From Sulfurovum sp. UBA5198 (GTDB taxonomy: Bacteria; Campylobacterota; Campylobacteria; Campylobacterales; Sulfurovaceae), in the NCBI GenBank assembly GCA_002412865.1, contig DHVW01000002.1:95199-159198 (forward strand): a DNA stretch of 64,000 nt. Direction: 5' to 3'. How positions within the stretch are numbered: position 1 is the first letter of the stretch; the number at the start of each line of letters is the position of its first letter. Below the pieces are notes generated by a model. The model saw only the letters and a program-made list of their open reading frames with translations. It was not told where the DNA came from and did not search any database. The position numbers and the translations under genes were made by a program. Below, one piece after another: positions 1-9,588 of this stretch.

Positions 1-797
1 AAATTATATAAATGCTTTTTAAATAATTTTGCTAATGCCTGATCATCAATTTTACTATTAAAATAACTAGATGATGGTATTAATTTACCTACAGTCATTT
101 TTATGGAATCTCCATCTTTTCTAAACATTTCATGAGCAAGCAGTAATGATGATAACTTTTTATTAATAATGGAAAGTGCATAAAATCCCCATGAGTTCCT
201 AGCACTTATCAGTATTGGAAGTATTGGGGCTTCTGCTTTTCTTGCAAATGTTAAAAAACCTTTATTCCAAGCTCGATCCTTTATACCATTTTTTCTAAGT
301 CTAGATACCTCTCCCGCTGGAAATATTATTACTGCTTCTTCATTGCTTAAGGCTGCGTGTATAGCTCTTATAGAATCCCTAGCTGTTTTACCTTCAAATG
401 CATCAACCGGTAAAAATAGAGGTCGTAATGGCTCAATATGCATAAGCATTTCGTTGGCAACTATCTTAATATCTTTACGCACTGCTTTAATCATATCAAG
501 AAGAGCCAATGCCTCTATTGCACCCAAAGGATGATTGGCAACAATTATTACTTTTCCAGTTTCTGGAATATTTAATTTATTATCAGATGATACCGTATAA
601 CCAGAACTAAAGTGATTAATTACTGCACTATTAAAGTCAAATGGTTTATATTCTTTATGGTCATTTATAAAATTATTAATCTCATCTTGATGAACTATTT
701 TGCGAAGAACAAAACTTGTGAAATCTCCAAAAAAATTAGGAAGTTTATGCATTATTGGGATTTTATTGTGAATTACTTTTTTTACATCAATCATCAT
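1..797 (-). CDS. Lysophospholipid acyltransferase family protein (partial, C-terminus beyond window)
   Basis: The frame is open from an ATG at 797 to the window edge, giving about 265 residues without a stop, so the C-terminus is missing. The family transfers acyl chains from acyl-ACP or acyl-CoA to lipid or amino-lipid acceptors at the inner membrane face. Seen in sequence: the acyltransferase box NHPLGAIEAL near residue 85, followed by a block with FLPVDAFEGK and the FPAGEVSR motif near residue 145, the spacing of the PlsC-like/putative hemolysin (COG3176-like) group. A second ATG directly follows the first. A TATAAT box lies 37 bases upstream and a weak AGG lies before the start. The precise acceptor (lysophosphatidate or ornithine lipid) cannot be told. 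Confidence 0.8.
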   Translation of the reverse strand, partial: MMIDVKKVIHNKIPIMHKLPNFFGDFTSFVLRKIVHQDEINNFINDHKEYKPFDFNSAVINHFSSGYTVSSDNKLNIPETGKVIIVANHPLGAIEALALLDMIKAVRKDIKIVANEMLMHIEPLRPLFLPVDAFEGKTARDSIRAIHAALSNEEAVIIFPAGEVSRLRKNGIKDRAWNKGFLTFARKAEAPILPILISARNSWGFYALSIINKKLSSLLLAHEMFRKDGDSIKMTVGKLIPSSSYFNSKIDDQALAKLFKKHLYN

Positions 798-833
798 TTG
801 TGACAGGTACCTTTTATTAACTTTTTGTTTTAT

Positions 834-839
834 ATTATA
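834..839 (-). promoter_or_regulatory. Putative -10 box for the acyltransferase gene
   Basis: TATAAT reads on the minus strand in an AT-rich 69-base gap between amiA and the acyltransferase gene. No convincing -35 hexamer is visible, which is common in Campylobacterota promoters. Confidence 0.4.
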
Positions 840-866
840 CACTCAAAATATTACAATTTAAAATAT

Positions 867-1997
867 TTAGTTATCTATCTCGTTTTGTCTATTACATTGA
901 TATCTAGATATGCCTTCGGTAATTCCATCTGCTAATTTATCCTGATATGAATTATTTAGAAGTTTTTCTCTTTCATTTGCATTGGTTATGTATCCTAGTT
1001 CTACAAGTACAGACGGTCTACTTGCACCTACCAAAATCCAAAATGGTGCACTTCTAACACCACCGTTATGTGAATCAGTTTTACTTATAAGATTTCGTTG
1101 TATATCTATTGCTAATTTATTTGATAAAATAATTTTTGGTCCAGATAAAACACTATCTATTATGACCTGTCTACTCTTGCTGTCTGCTCCTTGAAGTACC
1201 GATGCATTCTCCCTCGCTGCAACATTTTGACTTCTAGCATCTCTAGTTTTTTGTAAAAAAAATGTCTCAACACCATGTAAATTTTTTGCTTGATTATCAT
1301 TTGGAGCTGCATTGCAATGTAATGATATAAATATTTTAGCATCTTTTTTATCAGCAATTTTTGTTCTCTGTTCTAGCGTTAGAAACACATCTCTATCTCT
1401 TGTTAAATAAGTTTTGTACCCTTTCTCTGTCAATGATTTTGCCAATTTTTTTGCAACTGACAATACTATGTCTTTCTCTTGCATTTCATTGCTTATAGCT
1501 CCAGGGTCTTTCCCGCCATGACCTGCATCAATCACCACAATATCTCTATTACAACTATTTGTTATTTCTTCTTTATTTGTATTATTTTCTTTATCTTCAG
1601 TTTTGTTATTTTTATCATTTTTTGAAGTTCTATTCCTATTTAACTTTAGACTAATTCTAAATATATCGCCTTTTTTTGATAATTTCCAATTATTTGCTAC
1701 TCCACCATCTATTACGATTTTAGCATCACCAGTATTCCCATTTGGGATAATTGAAACCGTTTGCATTGCGTCAATTTTCTCAAGACCATCTCCAATTTTA
1801 ACATCATTGATGTCAAAAATTTTCTTATCTGGGTTAGTTGTTGTTTTTACTTTTATATCATTATTTTTGATACTGTTCTTAAAATGAACTTCTAGCACAT
1901 CATCTCTATCAAGATTTATTTTAGTAAGCATGTTCTGACCATATGTAAAACAAGATATAAAGCTAACTATAAAAAATCTTTTCAAGTTTAAGTTCAT
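867..1997 (-). CDS. amiA: N-acetylmuramoyl-L-alanine amidase (Amidase_3)
   Basis: Periplasmic zinc amidase that cleaves the amide bond between MurNAc and L-Ala in peptidoglycan, for daughter-cell separation. An N-terminal signal peptide (LKRFFIVSFISCFTYG) leads into an AMIN-like beta domain (~30-125), a lysine/asparagine-rich linker (~126-157) and the catalytic domain (~158-375). Zinc ligands and the catalytic Glu are visible in DAGHGGKDPGA, QEKDIVL, SLHCNA and VLVELGYI. The start chosen is the ATG at 1997, four bases after the upstream stop and behind GGAGAAGAGG; an in-frame ATG at 2018 would overlap the upstream gene and put charged residues before the signal peptide. It lies downstream of the nitronate monooxygenase gene, probably cotranscribed. 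Confidence 0.93.
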   Translation of the reverse strand: MNLNLKRFFIVSFISCFTYGQNMLTKINLDRDDVLEVHFKNSIKNNDIKVKTTTNPDKKIFDINDVKIGDGLEKIDAMQTVSIIPNGNTGDAKIVIDGGVANNWKLSKKGDIFRISLKLNRNRTSKNDKNNKTEDKENNTNKEEITNSCNRDIVVIDAGHGGKDPGAISNEMQEKDIVLSVAKKLAKSLTEKGYKTYLTRDRDVFLTLEQRTKIADKKDAKIFISLHCNAAPNDNQAKNLHGVETFFLQKTRDARSQNVAARENASVLQGADSKSRQVIIDSVLSGPKIILSNKLAIDIQRNLISKTDSHNGGVRSAPFWILVGASRPSVLVELGYITNANEREKLLNNSYQDKLADGITEGISRYQCNRQNEIDN

Positions 1998-2001
1998 TAA
2001 G

Positions 2002-3102
2002 CTACGCCTCTTCTCCATTGATTAACTTATGCATCAAGTCTTTTACGCTAATTAGTTCCTTGATCCTGTATCCATTTGAGCCAGTAAAAAATAGACCTGT
2101 TTCAGTTTTTCCATAGTATGCATCACTAAGTCTATCAGCAATACAATATCCAACTATTTTTGCCTCTTCACCTCTATGGCAAGGTGCAACACAGTTTGAT
2201 ATACAAGCCACTTTTGGTGCCGTACCATCTATTATTGATTGGTGCAAATGTGTCTTTACGCCTCTAGCAGGATAACCAACTGGAGATTTAAATAATGCTA
2301 TATCTTCTTTTTTAGACTCAATAATTGTTTGCTTAAATACATCACTAGCATCACATTCATGTGTCCCTATAAATCTAGTGCCAAGCTGAACACCGCTAGC
2401 ACCAAGTTCAAACATTCTTACAATGTCATCATGATCCCATACGCCACCAGCAGCAATAACTGGTATATTACCCCACTCTTTTGCTTCAGCGACAACAGGC
2501 GGCAAGATAACTTCGAGTTGATTTTCAGGTAAAAAACACTCATCATATTTAAAGCCTTGATGACCACCACTCAAAGGACCTTCTACAATAACTGCGTCTG
2601 GCAATCTACCGTGACTCTTTTGCCATCTTTTGCATAAAATTTTCAAGGCTTTAGCGGTTGAAACGATAGGAACTATTGCTACATCTGGATAGTCTTTGAC
2701 ACATTCAGGCATTGTTAGTGGGAGTCCAGCACCAGTTATTATGATATCAGCTCCTGCTTTGCAGGCATCAAGTACAACCTGCTTGTAGTCGTTGATGGCG
2801 TATAATACATTGCAAGCTAATGGTGCATCTCCGCATAACTCTCGTGCATTATCAAATATAACAGATAAAGCATCGGCTGAATAAAAGTTAGTTGTTTCAA
2901 CAGGTCTATTTTCACCTGCTAATTTTTTAGCATATTTATAATTATCATATATGCCAGTACCAATAGCACTAACCACACCAAGCCCACCTTCTCTTGATAC
3001 ACTACCAGCAAGCTGATCCCAGCTAATTCCTACACCCATACCACCTTGTATGATTGGATTCTTTATTGTATGCTTACCTATTTTTAGCGGTGGAAATATC
3101 AC
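2002..3102 (-). CDS. Nitronate monooxygenase (2-nitropropane dioxygenase family)
   Basis: FMN-dependent TIM-barrel enzyme expected to oxidise alkyl nitronates such as propionate 3-nitronate. The N-terminus carries the family signature NPIIQGGMGVGIS, the middle the phosphate-binding stretch VIAAGGVWDHDDIVRMFELGASGVQLGTRF, and 366 residues is normal. A cysteine-rich segment near residue 300 (CISNCVAPC) is common to this subgroup; a redox or structural role is only inference. The related enoyl reductase FabK shares the fold, so a role in fatty acid synthesis is an alternative. It starts with GTG overlapping the TAG of tyrS by one base (TAGTG), pointing to translational coupling. Confidence 0.85.
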   Translation of the reverse strand: MIFPPLKIGKHTIKNPIIQGGMGVGISWDQLAGSVSREGGLGVVSAIGTGIYDNYKYAKKLAGENRPVETTNFYSADALSVIFDNARELCGDAPLACNVLYAINDYKQVVLDACKAGADIIITGAGLPLTMPECVKDYPDVAIVPIVSTAKALKILCKRWQKSHGRLPDAVIVEGPLSGGHQGFKYDECFLPENQLEVILPPVVAEAKEWGNIPVIAAGGVWDHDDIVRMFELGASGVQLGTRFIGTHECDASDVFKQTIIESKKEDIALFKSPVGYPARGVKTHLHQSIIDGTAPKVACISNCVAPCHRGEEAKIVGYCIADRLSDAYYGKTETGLFFTGSNGYRIKELISVKDLMHKLINGEEA

Positions 3103-4301
3103 TAGTTTACCTTTAATTTTGCAAATTTTCTCTTGCCTACTTGTATTATGTATTCACCACAATCTAGTTGCAGTTGCTCATCAGTGACTTTTACACTATC
3201 AAGCTTTACCGCTCCTTGGGCTATATCCCGTCTAGCTTGTGATGTTGATATCTCAACTTTTGAATCAACAAGTGCTTTACATATCCAAATAGGTGCTGAC
3301 ATATCAAATTCTTCTATGTCTGAGGGTATTTCGTTTGATTTAAAAACCTTGTCGAAATCCTCTTTTGCTATAATAGCCAACTCTTCATTATAAAACCTTT
3401 TAACAAGCTCAATTGCAAGGTTTTCTTTTGCTATTTTAGGATGAAGTGTTCCAGCTGAAACATCATTTTTGATTTTTGTAATATCTTCAAGATTATTGTC
3501 ACTCAACAAATTATAATATCTCCACATTAAATCATCAGAAATCGATAGTGTTTTAGCATAAATAGTTGAAGGGGATTCAGTGATGCCAATATAGTTATTT
3601 AGTGATTTACTCATCTTTTGAACTCCATCAAGCCCTTCAAGTATCGGCATCATAAGCACGGCTTGTTCTTTGTTGATATTATATGCTCTTTGCAGATGTC
3701 TACCCATCAAAAGATTAAACTTTTGATCCGTACCACCTATCTCAATATCACTTTTAAGCTCGACACTATCATAGCCTTGCAATAAAGGGTATAAAAATTC
3801 CGATATAGAGATGCTTTGATTTGATTTATATCTTTTTTCAAAATCATCTCTCTCTAACATTCTAGCGACATTAAATAGGCTACTTAGTGCCACAATACCA
3901 CTTGCCCCAAGTTTCTCAAGCCAAGTAGAATTATAGACAACATCTGTTTTTTCTCTCTCAAGTATTGCAAATACCTGATCTTGGTATGTTTGTGCATTTG
4001 CCATGATTATATCTCTGTCAATGATTTTTCTAGTTTCACTTTTACCAGTAGGGTCTCCAATTGCTGCTGTAAAATCACCAATAAGCAACTGTACTCTAGC
4101 TCCGTGTTTTTGAAAAACTTTTAATTTTTGCAATAATACAGTATGACCAAGGTGTAAGTCAGCTCCTGTTGGATCAAATCCAGCCTTTATAGTATAAGTC
4201 ACACCACTTAAATAATATTCACGCACAAGTGCTTCTATTCTCTCAAAATCTATAATCTCAGCAGAACCTCTTTTTATCTCTTCTAGTGCTTTATCAATCA
4301 T
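3102..4301 (-). CDS. tyrS: Tyrosyl-tRNA synthetase
   Basis: Charges tRNA-Tyr with tyrosine in the cytoplasm. Class I signatures are clear: HLGHT (HIGH motif) about residue 51 and KMSKS about residue 229, followed by a C-terminal S4-like RNA-binding domain (ISTSQARRDIAQGAVKLDS). Length 399 is typical of the TyrRS subgroup found in this phylum. ATG start behind AAAGG. It lies 17 bases after spoT in an all-minus run, so it is probably part of a long operon beginning near pyrH. Confidence 0.97.
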   Translation of the reverse strand: MIDKALEEIKRGSAEIIDFERIEALVREYYLSGVTYTIKAGFDPTGADLHLGHTVLLQKLKVFQKHGARVQLLIGDFTAAIGDPTGKSETRKIIDRDIIMANAQTYQDQVFAILEREKTDVVYNSTWLEKLGASGIVALSSLFNVARMLERDDFEKRYKSNQSISISEFLYPLLQGYDSVELKSDIEIGGTDQKFNLLMGRHLQRAYNINKEQAVLMMPILEGLDGVQKMSKSLNNYIGITESPSTIYAKTLSISDDLMWRYYNLLSDNNLEDITKIKNDVSAGTLHPKIAKENLAIELVKRFYNEELAIIAKEDFDKVFKSNEIPSDIEEFDMSAPIWICKALVDSKVEISTSQARRDIAQGAVKLDSVKVTDEQLQLDCGEYIIQVGKRKFAKLKVN

Positions 4302-4318
4302 GTTTTGTACCTTTAATT

Positions 4319-6472
4319 CTAGTTATTGTATGCATCATCAAGACCGATAATCTCAATTAGTTTATGTTTTTGAGAAATTTTATATTCCAAAATAGATTTT
4401 TTAGATTCAAAACTCTCTATATCAATTTGACAATATTCAGCCTTGTCACTTCTCTTGATTCCAAGCTCAATATTTATTAAATTTAGATTCAATTTACTTA
4501 GTGTTGACAAGACAGAAGCAAGTGAACCTTTTTGATTTTGCAAACTGATAATCAATCTATATCTTGAAAGTTTAGAATCTTTCCATTCTATATAGACCAT
4601 CTCTGTTTCGCTTATCATCATTTCGAACGCTTTTGTACATAGCTTATGATGTACTATTGCTTTACCATTTTCATAAAATGCAACTATTTCATCATTTGTT
4701 TTTGGATGGCAACAATAATCAAATTCTATCTTGTCAATATTCCTATTAGAATAAATATTGAATAGTTCTATACTTTTTAGCCAAGGCTTTTTGTACCCTT
4801 TTTTAAATATCTCCCAACCTCTAATCTCTTTTTTATCGAGCCTTTCAGCAATTAAGTCAACTTTCTCTTTTAATCTATCAAGCTGTCTAGGTATTTTATA
4901 AATTACACTTTCAAGCCCCAAGCTCTTTACGCTATTTACAATATCTGATTTTGTAGAGTCAAATATTCCAAATAAAATATTATATGCGGTGTATCTATCG
5001 CATTGTTTTATTCTATCTTTGCAGATATTTTTAATACCATCTTTTGCCCTTGATGTCTTTACGCTATCTAGCCATGAACAATGGAAACTTATCTCATCAC
5101 CTGTTATTATTCTAACTATGTCACCATTCTTAAGAGGAGCCAAGAGTGAGGCTTTTTGTTTGTCTATTAAAGCACTAGTTGCGAACGAACCAACATGAGT
5201 ATGTACAGCGTAAGCATAATCTAGCGCAACAGAACCTTTTGGTAGAGTAAAGTGGTCGCCTTTTGGCGAAAAAACAGATATATCTTCACTAAACAAATCA
5301 CCTTTAGCTAGTTCATAAAACTCTTCAGCTGATTCATTTTGATATTGTAAGCCTTCAAGCCAACCAAGTTTGATGGTAGAGCCACCACTCTTGTATTTCC
5401 AGTGTGCAGCAACACCATATTCGGCCAGGTTATGCATTTCAGTCGTTCTGATTTGAACTTCAACGATGCCCTGCTCATCAAACAGCGTTGTATGAATAGT
5501 TTGATAACCATTTTCTTTTGGTAGTGCTATATAGTCTTTAAAACGAGAAATCAGTGGAGTGAAATTAAGATGCAAACTGCCAAGAACACTATAGCATTCA
5601 AGTGAATTATTTGTAATCACTCTTATAGCTAATAAATCCAAAACTTCATCTAAGTCTATACCCTTTCTGTGCATTTTAAGATATGTTGAGTAGTTATGCT
5701 TAACCCTACCTATTACTTCAAAATTTTCAATATTAATATCAGATTTTTTTAGAGTCTCTTTGACTTTAAAAATAAAATCATTTAATTTTATTTGTAAGTT
5801 TTGATTATCGCTAGATATGATTTCTTTTAATCTGCTATAGTCTTGTGGATATATAATTTCAAAACTCAAATCTTCTAATATATTTTTAACTTTTGATATA
5901 CCAAGTCTATGAGCGATTGGAGCATATACAACCAAAGTCTCTTCAGCTATACGGAGTTGTTTTTCAGGCTTTAATGCTGATATTGTCATCATATTGTGCA
6001 GCCTATCACACAGTTTAATGACTAGTACTCTAACATCCTGAATTGATGCTACAAGCATTTTTCTGAAAGAGAGTGCAGATCCAATAAGTCTTTCATTTGA
6101 AGACGAAGAAATAAGCTTCTCGTCTCTAATAGATACGATTTTGGTTAATCCTTCGACAAGATGAGCTACATCATCACCAAAAGTATCAATAACATTGTCT
6201 ATAGTGTAACTAGTATCTTCAACTACATCGTGCAACAAAGCTGCCTGCACCATAGTTTCATCATTGCTAACAAATGCTGTAATAGCTGCTACTAATATAG
6301 GATGAACAACATACGGCTCTCCGCTTTTTCTAAACTGCTCATTATGCAACTCTATTGAAATTTCTAATGCTTTGGCAATATGATGATTATTTCCTGTGAG
6401 TTGTGAAGCTAAAAGTTTTTTTGCACCATCAATAGTAGTACATCTAGATATTTCGTCTAAAAACTTTTTCAA
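4319..6472 (-). CDS. spoT: Bifunctional (p)ppGpp synthetase/hydrolase (RelA/SpoT family)
   Basis: Makes and degrades the alarmone (p)ppGpp; members of this phylum usually have one bifunctional Rel. Domains in order: HD hydrolase (~45-180, motif ALLHDVVEDT), RelA_SpoT synthetase (~235-350, with GYQTIHTT and VEVQIRT), TGS (~385-450, ISVFSPKGD) and a C-terminal ACT domain (~640-717). The HD motif is intact, so hydrolase activity is expected. The start is a TTG at 6472, because an in-frame TAG lies only three codons upstream and no ATG is near. It follows rpoZ by six bases, the conserved rpoZ-spoT order. Confidence 0.96.
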   Translation of the reverse strand: MKKFLDEISRCTTIDGAKKLLASQLTGNNHHIAKALEISIELHNEQFRKSGEPYVVHPILVAAITAFVSNDETMVQAALLHDVVEDTSYTIDNVIDTFGDDVAHLVEGLTKIVSIRDEKLISSSSNERLIGSALSFRKMLVASIQDVRVLVIKLCDRLHNMMTISALKPEKQLRIAEETLVVYAPIAHRLGISKVKNILEDLSFEIIYPQDYSRLKEIISSDNQNLQIKLNDFIFKVKETLKKSDINIENFEVIGRVKHNYSTYLKMHRKGIDLDEVLDLLAIRVITNNSLECYSVLGSLHLNFTPLISRFKDYIALPKENGYQTIHTTLFDEQGIVEVQIRTTEMHNLAEYGVAAHWKYKSGGSTIKLGWLEGLQYQNESAEEFYELAKGDLFSEDISVFSPKGDHFTLPKGSVALDYAYAVHTHVGSFATSALIDKQKASLLAPLKNGDIVRIITGDEISFHCSWLDSVKTSRAKDGIKNICKDRIKQCDRYTAYNILFGIFDSTKSDIVNSVKSLGLESVIYKIPRQLDRLKEKVDLIAERLDKKEIRGWEIFKKGYKKPWLKSIELFNIYSNRNIDKIEFDYCCHPKTNDEIVAFYENGKAIVHHKLCTKAFEMMISETEMVYIEWKDSKLSRYRLIISLQNQKGSLASVLSTLSKLNLNLINIELGIKRSDKAEYCQIDIESFESKKSILEYKISQKHKLIEIIGLDDAYNN

Positions 6473-6478
6473 AATATA

Positions 6479-6688
6479 CTAATTCTCGCAAGATACTAAT
6501 ATTAATCCCTCGGCTATCTCTTGTAGTGCAATGTCTGTAAATTTGACTTTTTTACTATCAACTACTATTAGTGCTTGTGCACCATTGGCCAGTTCATTTG
6601 ATCTCTTGCTTACTGCTGCTGTAAGTAGATATTTATCATTGCCTACTCTCTCAAGTGCTTTTGCTGTAACTTGCTCTATTCTTAACAT
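6479..6688 (-). CDS. rpoZ: RNA polymerase omega subunit
   Basis: Small subunit that stabilises the beta' subunit of RNA polymerase. The 69 residues begin MLRIEQVTAKALERVGNDKY and include the omega signature LLTAAVSKRSNELANGA, a normal length for Campylobacterota. It sits between pyrH (22 bases upstream) and spoT (6 bases downstream). In other bacteria omega is linked to the ppGpp response, matching its coupling here to spoT. Confidence 0.93.
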   Translation of the reverse strand: MLRIEQVTAKALERVGNDKYLLTAAVSKRSNELANGAQALIVVDSKKVKFTDIALQEIAEGLILVSCEN

Positions 6689-6710
6689 ATTTTACCTTTT
6701 AAATATTATT

Positions 6711-7418
6711 TTATTTTACTATTGAACACAAAGAATAATCACCATTTGCTATAGCAAGTAAGTTTCCAGCGTGAAACATATTGCATACAGCAATTGGCAA
6801 ACCATTTTCCTTTGCTAAAGCGATAGCAGTATCATCCATTACTTTAATATGGTCATTTAACGCTTCATCATATGTCAAAGTATTAAGCTTGATTGCATCA
6901 TTAAACTTATTTGGATCTTTATCATAAACCCCATCTACTTTTGTAGCTTTTACTAGCAAAGCAGCTTGAATTTCAGAAGCCCTTAGTGTAGCAGCCGTAT
7001 CAGTTGTAAAATATGGGTTGCCAGTTCCACCAGCAAATACAACAACTCGACCTTTCTCAAGATGTCTAATTGCTCTTCTTACTATAAAAGACTCGCCTAT
7101 CTCTTGCATGTCAATTGCTGATTGCAATCTTGCATCAAGACCAATATGCTCTAGTGCTTCTTGGATAGCCACACCATTAATAACAGTTGCGAGCATACCC
7201 ATATAATCACCACTTGTTCGTTTTATTATGCCATCTGCCGCAGCATTAACACCTCTAATGATATTACCACCACCTACAACAATTCCTATCTCAAAACCAT
7301 TTTCTACAAGCTCTTTAATCTCATTGGCAATAAAATTTAAAATTTTGGTATCTATACCATAACCATTCTCGCCAGCTAAAGCCTCACCAGAAAATTTTAC
7401 TAAAATTCTTTTTGTCAA
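6711..7418 (-). CDS. pyrH: UMP kinase
   Basis: Phosphorylates UMP to UDP in pyrimidine nucleotide synthesis; hexameric amino-acid-kinase fold. Motifs: KRILVKFSGEALAG at the N-terminus, VVGGGNIIRG near residue 57, VFAGGTGNPYFTTDTAA near residue 135, and KATKVDGVYDKDP near residue 165. I choose a TTG at 7418 because GAGGGG lies six bases before it and conserved sequence begins there; an in-frame ATG at 7460 would add 14 unconserved residues. First gene of the pyrH-rpoZ-spoT-tyrS run. Confidence 0.95.
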   Translation of the reverse strand: MTKRILVKFSGEALAGENGYGIDTKILNFIANEIKELVENGFEIGIVVGGGNIIRGVNAAADGIIKRTSGDYMGMLATVINGVAIQEALEHIGLDARLQSAIDMQEIGESFIVRRAIRHLEKGRVVVFAGGTGNPYFTTDTAATLRASEIQAALLVKATKVDGVYDKDPNKFNDAIKLNTLTYDEALNDHIKVMDDTAIALAKENGLPIAVCNMFHAGNLLAIANGDYSLCSIVK

Positions 7419-7480
7419 ATCATACCCCTCTATATTTTGTCTATTATAGCAAAAAATCATTTAGATGGCGTTTAAAGTGA

Positions 7481-8776
7481 TTATACTTGGATTAACTTTA
7501 GTGGATCAATATGTTTAGAATTTTTCGTAGCTTCAAATACTAGTTTTCTTGCTACTTTACCAATAACATAACCTTTTGGTACATTGGTTCCTGCTGTAAC
7601 ACTAGATGGTATGATGGATAGACCAGCATAGACAGTATGAATATTTCCAGCGTGTGCAACCACAACAACATTCCCAAGCATGCTACTACTGCCCGCAAAT
7701 ACAACTTTACCATTTAGAACACTAACAACATCAGAATTCGGATATGGCGCCAAAAGAGTAATTGAGTCATTAAAAATTTTGATTTTATATACTGGATCTT
7801 CATATGTACCAAATCTCTTAATAACACTGGCTCCACTTATTGGTGATATTGTTTTTCCACCACTATAGCTATAAGTTGGTTCTGCTTTGTATGACGAGTT
7901 AATCTGCTGCACTTGTTTACTCTTGCTATTTGCCTCAAGTTTTTTCACATCAACTATTTTCCCAGACTTTTTTGCATCAGCAATTTGTTTTCGAAGTCGT
8001 TTTTTTCGTTCCGTTTCAAGTTTAATAGCAAGTTGCTGCACAATAGCCCTCTTTCTGGCTTCTTCTATTTCTGATCCTCTTAGAATATTAAGCTTAACCA
8101 ATGTCTCACGCAATGCATCCTGTCTATTTGATATGGCTTTAAGACCACTCTTGTATAGATCCTCTTCTTTATTTAGTTGTACAACGGCATTTACTTTAGA
8201 TTTCTTTTGTGTTGAAAATTCATTTCTCATCACCTTTATGCCTTTTAGCGACTGCTTTGTTGCATCAGATATTCTTTGTTGTTCTAATCGTTTCATCTCA
8301 AGAATGGTTATTTCGTTTTTTAATTTAACCAATAACTCTTGATTGTGTTGTCTATATTTATCATATATCTCTTGTGACACTACAGATTCTTGCGTGTTAT
8401 GCTCTGACTTTTTCATGGCTGCTACTAGTGACAAATTTTCACTTAGCATTTTTATTAGTGATGACTTTTTATTTTTTATTATATTAGTAGTTTTTTTTAA
8501 CTGCTTATTATAAATATCTAGTTCGGATGATAGTTTCTTGTAATCTGCTTCTACCTTAATATTATTTTTTGAGAGTTCATCCAGCTTTGTATCAATCGTT
8601 GAAATGTCTTTTTCTGTTTGAAGAATTTTACCTGCTGTATTTTGTAATTTCTTATTTATCTGCTTTAATTCATTAGCACTTTTGTTTAATTCACTATTTG
8701 ACACATGAATTTTTTCAACAGTAGTAGTTGCTACTAAAAAATTAGTGACTACTACTACAAGTAGAACTAATCTCAT
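7481..8776 (-). CDS. envC: Murein hydrolase activator EnvC-like protein (M23/LytM domain)
   Basis: Periplasmic coiled-coil protein expected to couple FtsEX to peptidoglycan amidases at the division site. A short hydrophobic N-terminus (LVLLVVVVTNFLVA) is followed by a long coiled coil (~20-290) rich in Lys/Glu/Gln and a C-terminal LytM-like domain (~305-431). Metal-binding residues of active M23 enzymes look lost: the usual HxxxD and HxH positions read IKIFND and IHTVYAG, as in EnvC, which activates amidases but is not itself a hydrolase. Its ATG overlaps the ftsX stop (ATGA) behind GGAGAAGA. An amidase that it could activate is encoded nearby at 867-1997. Confidence 0.88.
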   Translation of the reverse strand: MRLVLLVVVVTNFLVATTTVEKIHVSNSELNKSANELKQINKKLQNTAGKILQTEKDISTIDTKLDELSKNNIKVEADYKKLSSELDIYNKQLKKTTNIIKNKKSSLIKMLSENLSLVAAMKKSEHNTQESVVSQEIYDKYRQHNQELLVKLKNEITILEMKRLEQQRISDATKQSLKGIKVMRNEFSTQKKSKVNAVVQLNKEEDLYKSGLKAISNRQDALRETLVKLNILRGSEIEEARKRAIVQQLAIKLETERKKRLRKQIADAKKSGKIVDVKKLEANSKSKQVQQINSSYKAEPTYSYSGGKTISPISGASVIKRFGTYEDPVYKIKIFNDSITLLAPYPNSDVVSVLNGKVVFAGSSSMLGNVVVVAHAGNIHTVYAGLSIIPSSVTAGTNVPKGYVIGKVARKLVFEATKNSKHIDPLKLIQV

Positions 8777-9588
8777 TCTTCTCCGCCATTCAATCCAAAT
8801 ACTACAATCAGCACAGAAGTTACAACTATTATAAGTGCACTGAATAATAAAATTAAAATATCATTATTGTGAAAAATATTCATATGATTTTGCACAACAA
8901 CCTCAACTCCACTATTTTGTGCCCAAACGCTACCTAAAATAACAAAAAATATAACAATAAGTAGTGTTGCTATCAATGCATCAACTATGGCAACACGAAA
9001 TAAAATACCTGTTTTTAGTATCATTGGTGCACCGAAAATTTCCATAACTTGCATTCTTTCTTTGTGAATATAACCCCAAACCTCCATCTGTTTTATAATC
9101 AAAAACAGACTTACCGTTGCCATAAAAAATATAAAAGCTTTTAAAGTAAATTTGATAAAACTAAAAAGCTTATAATTTGAGCTGTAATCACTTCCAAATG
9201 TCTCAACTCTCTTTATTTTTGCACTTTTTTCTAGATCTTTTTTCACTTTTTCTAGACTACTTGTATCAAGATAACTTGCTAATTTTAGTGTATAAAAATT
9301 AGGAAGGGCATCCAGAATAGCTTTGGTATCTGCTGGATCTTGCCCAATAGAAATTTCTTGCAGAATTTCATTTCTTTCAATTTTTGAACTTTGAGATATT
9401 TTGGCATTTAATGCCTTAAATTCATTAATACCAACCGGCTTATTTGCGACAACTAAAATTGAATACCCATCCCTCAGTCTCTCTTCATAACCACTTGTCA
9501 TTCTATCAAAGACTAAGTAAAATTGGATTCCTAAAAGTATTGTCATAAGTGGCAAGATAAACATAAGATGATTTTTAATTGACTTCAT
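8773..9588 (-). CDS. ftsX: Cell division permease-like protein FtsX
   Basis: Inner-membrane partner of FtsE. Four membrane segments are visible (about residues 9-28, 150-170, 200-225 and 240-265), with the large periplasmic loop between the first two and the FtsX/MacB-type C-terminal region. A TTG at 9606 is also in frame, but the ATG at 9588 has AAGGG five bases before it and gives a cleaner N-terminus, so I start there. It overlaps the end of ftsE by 14 bases and its stop overlaps the envC start, so ftsE-ftsX-envC is a coupled unit. Confidence 0.9.
   Translation of the reverse strand: MKSIKNHLMFILPLMTILLGIQFYLVFDRMTSGYEERLRDGYSILVVANKPVGINEFKALNAKISQSSKIERNEILQEISIGQDPADTKAILDALPNFYTLKLASYLDTSSLEKVKKDLEKSAKIKRVETFGSDYSSNYKLFSFIKFTLKAFIFFMATVSLFLIIKQMEVWGYIHKERMQVMEIFGAPMILKTGILFRVAIVDALIATLLIVIFFVILGSVWAQNSGVEVVVQNHMNIFHNNDILILLFSALIIVVTSVLIVVFGLNGGEE

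Noticed and set aside
7887..8342. 151-codon plus-strand frame
   Set aside because: Antisense to the coiled coil of envC; Cys/Ser/Phe-rich as expected from reversed Lys/Glu codons.
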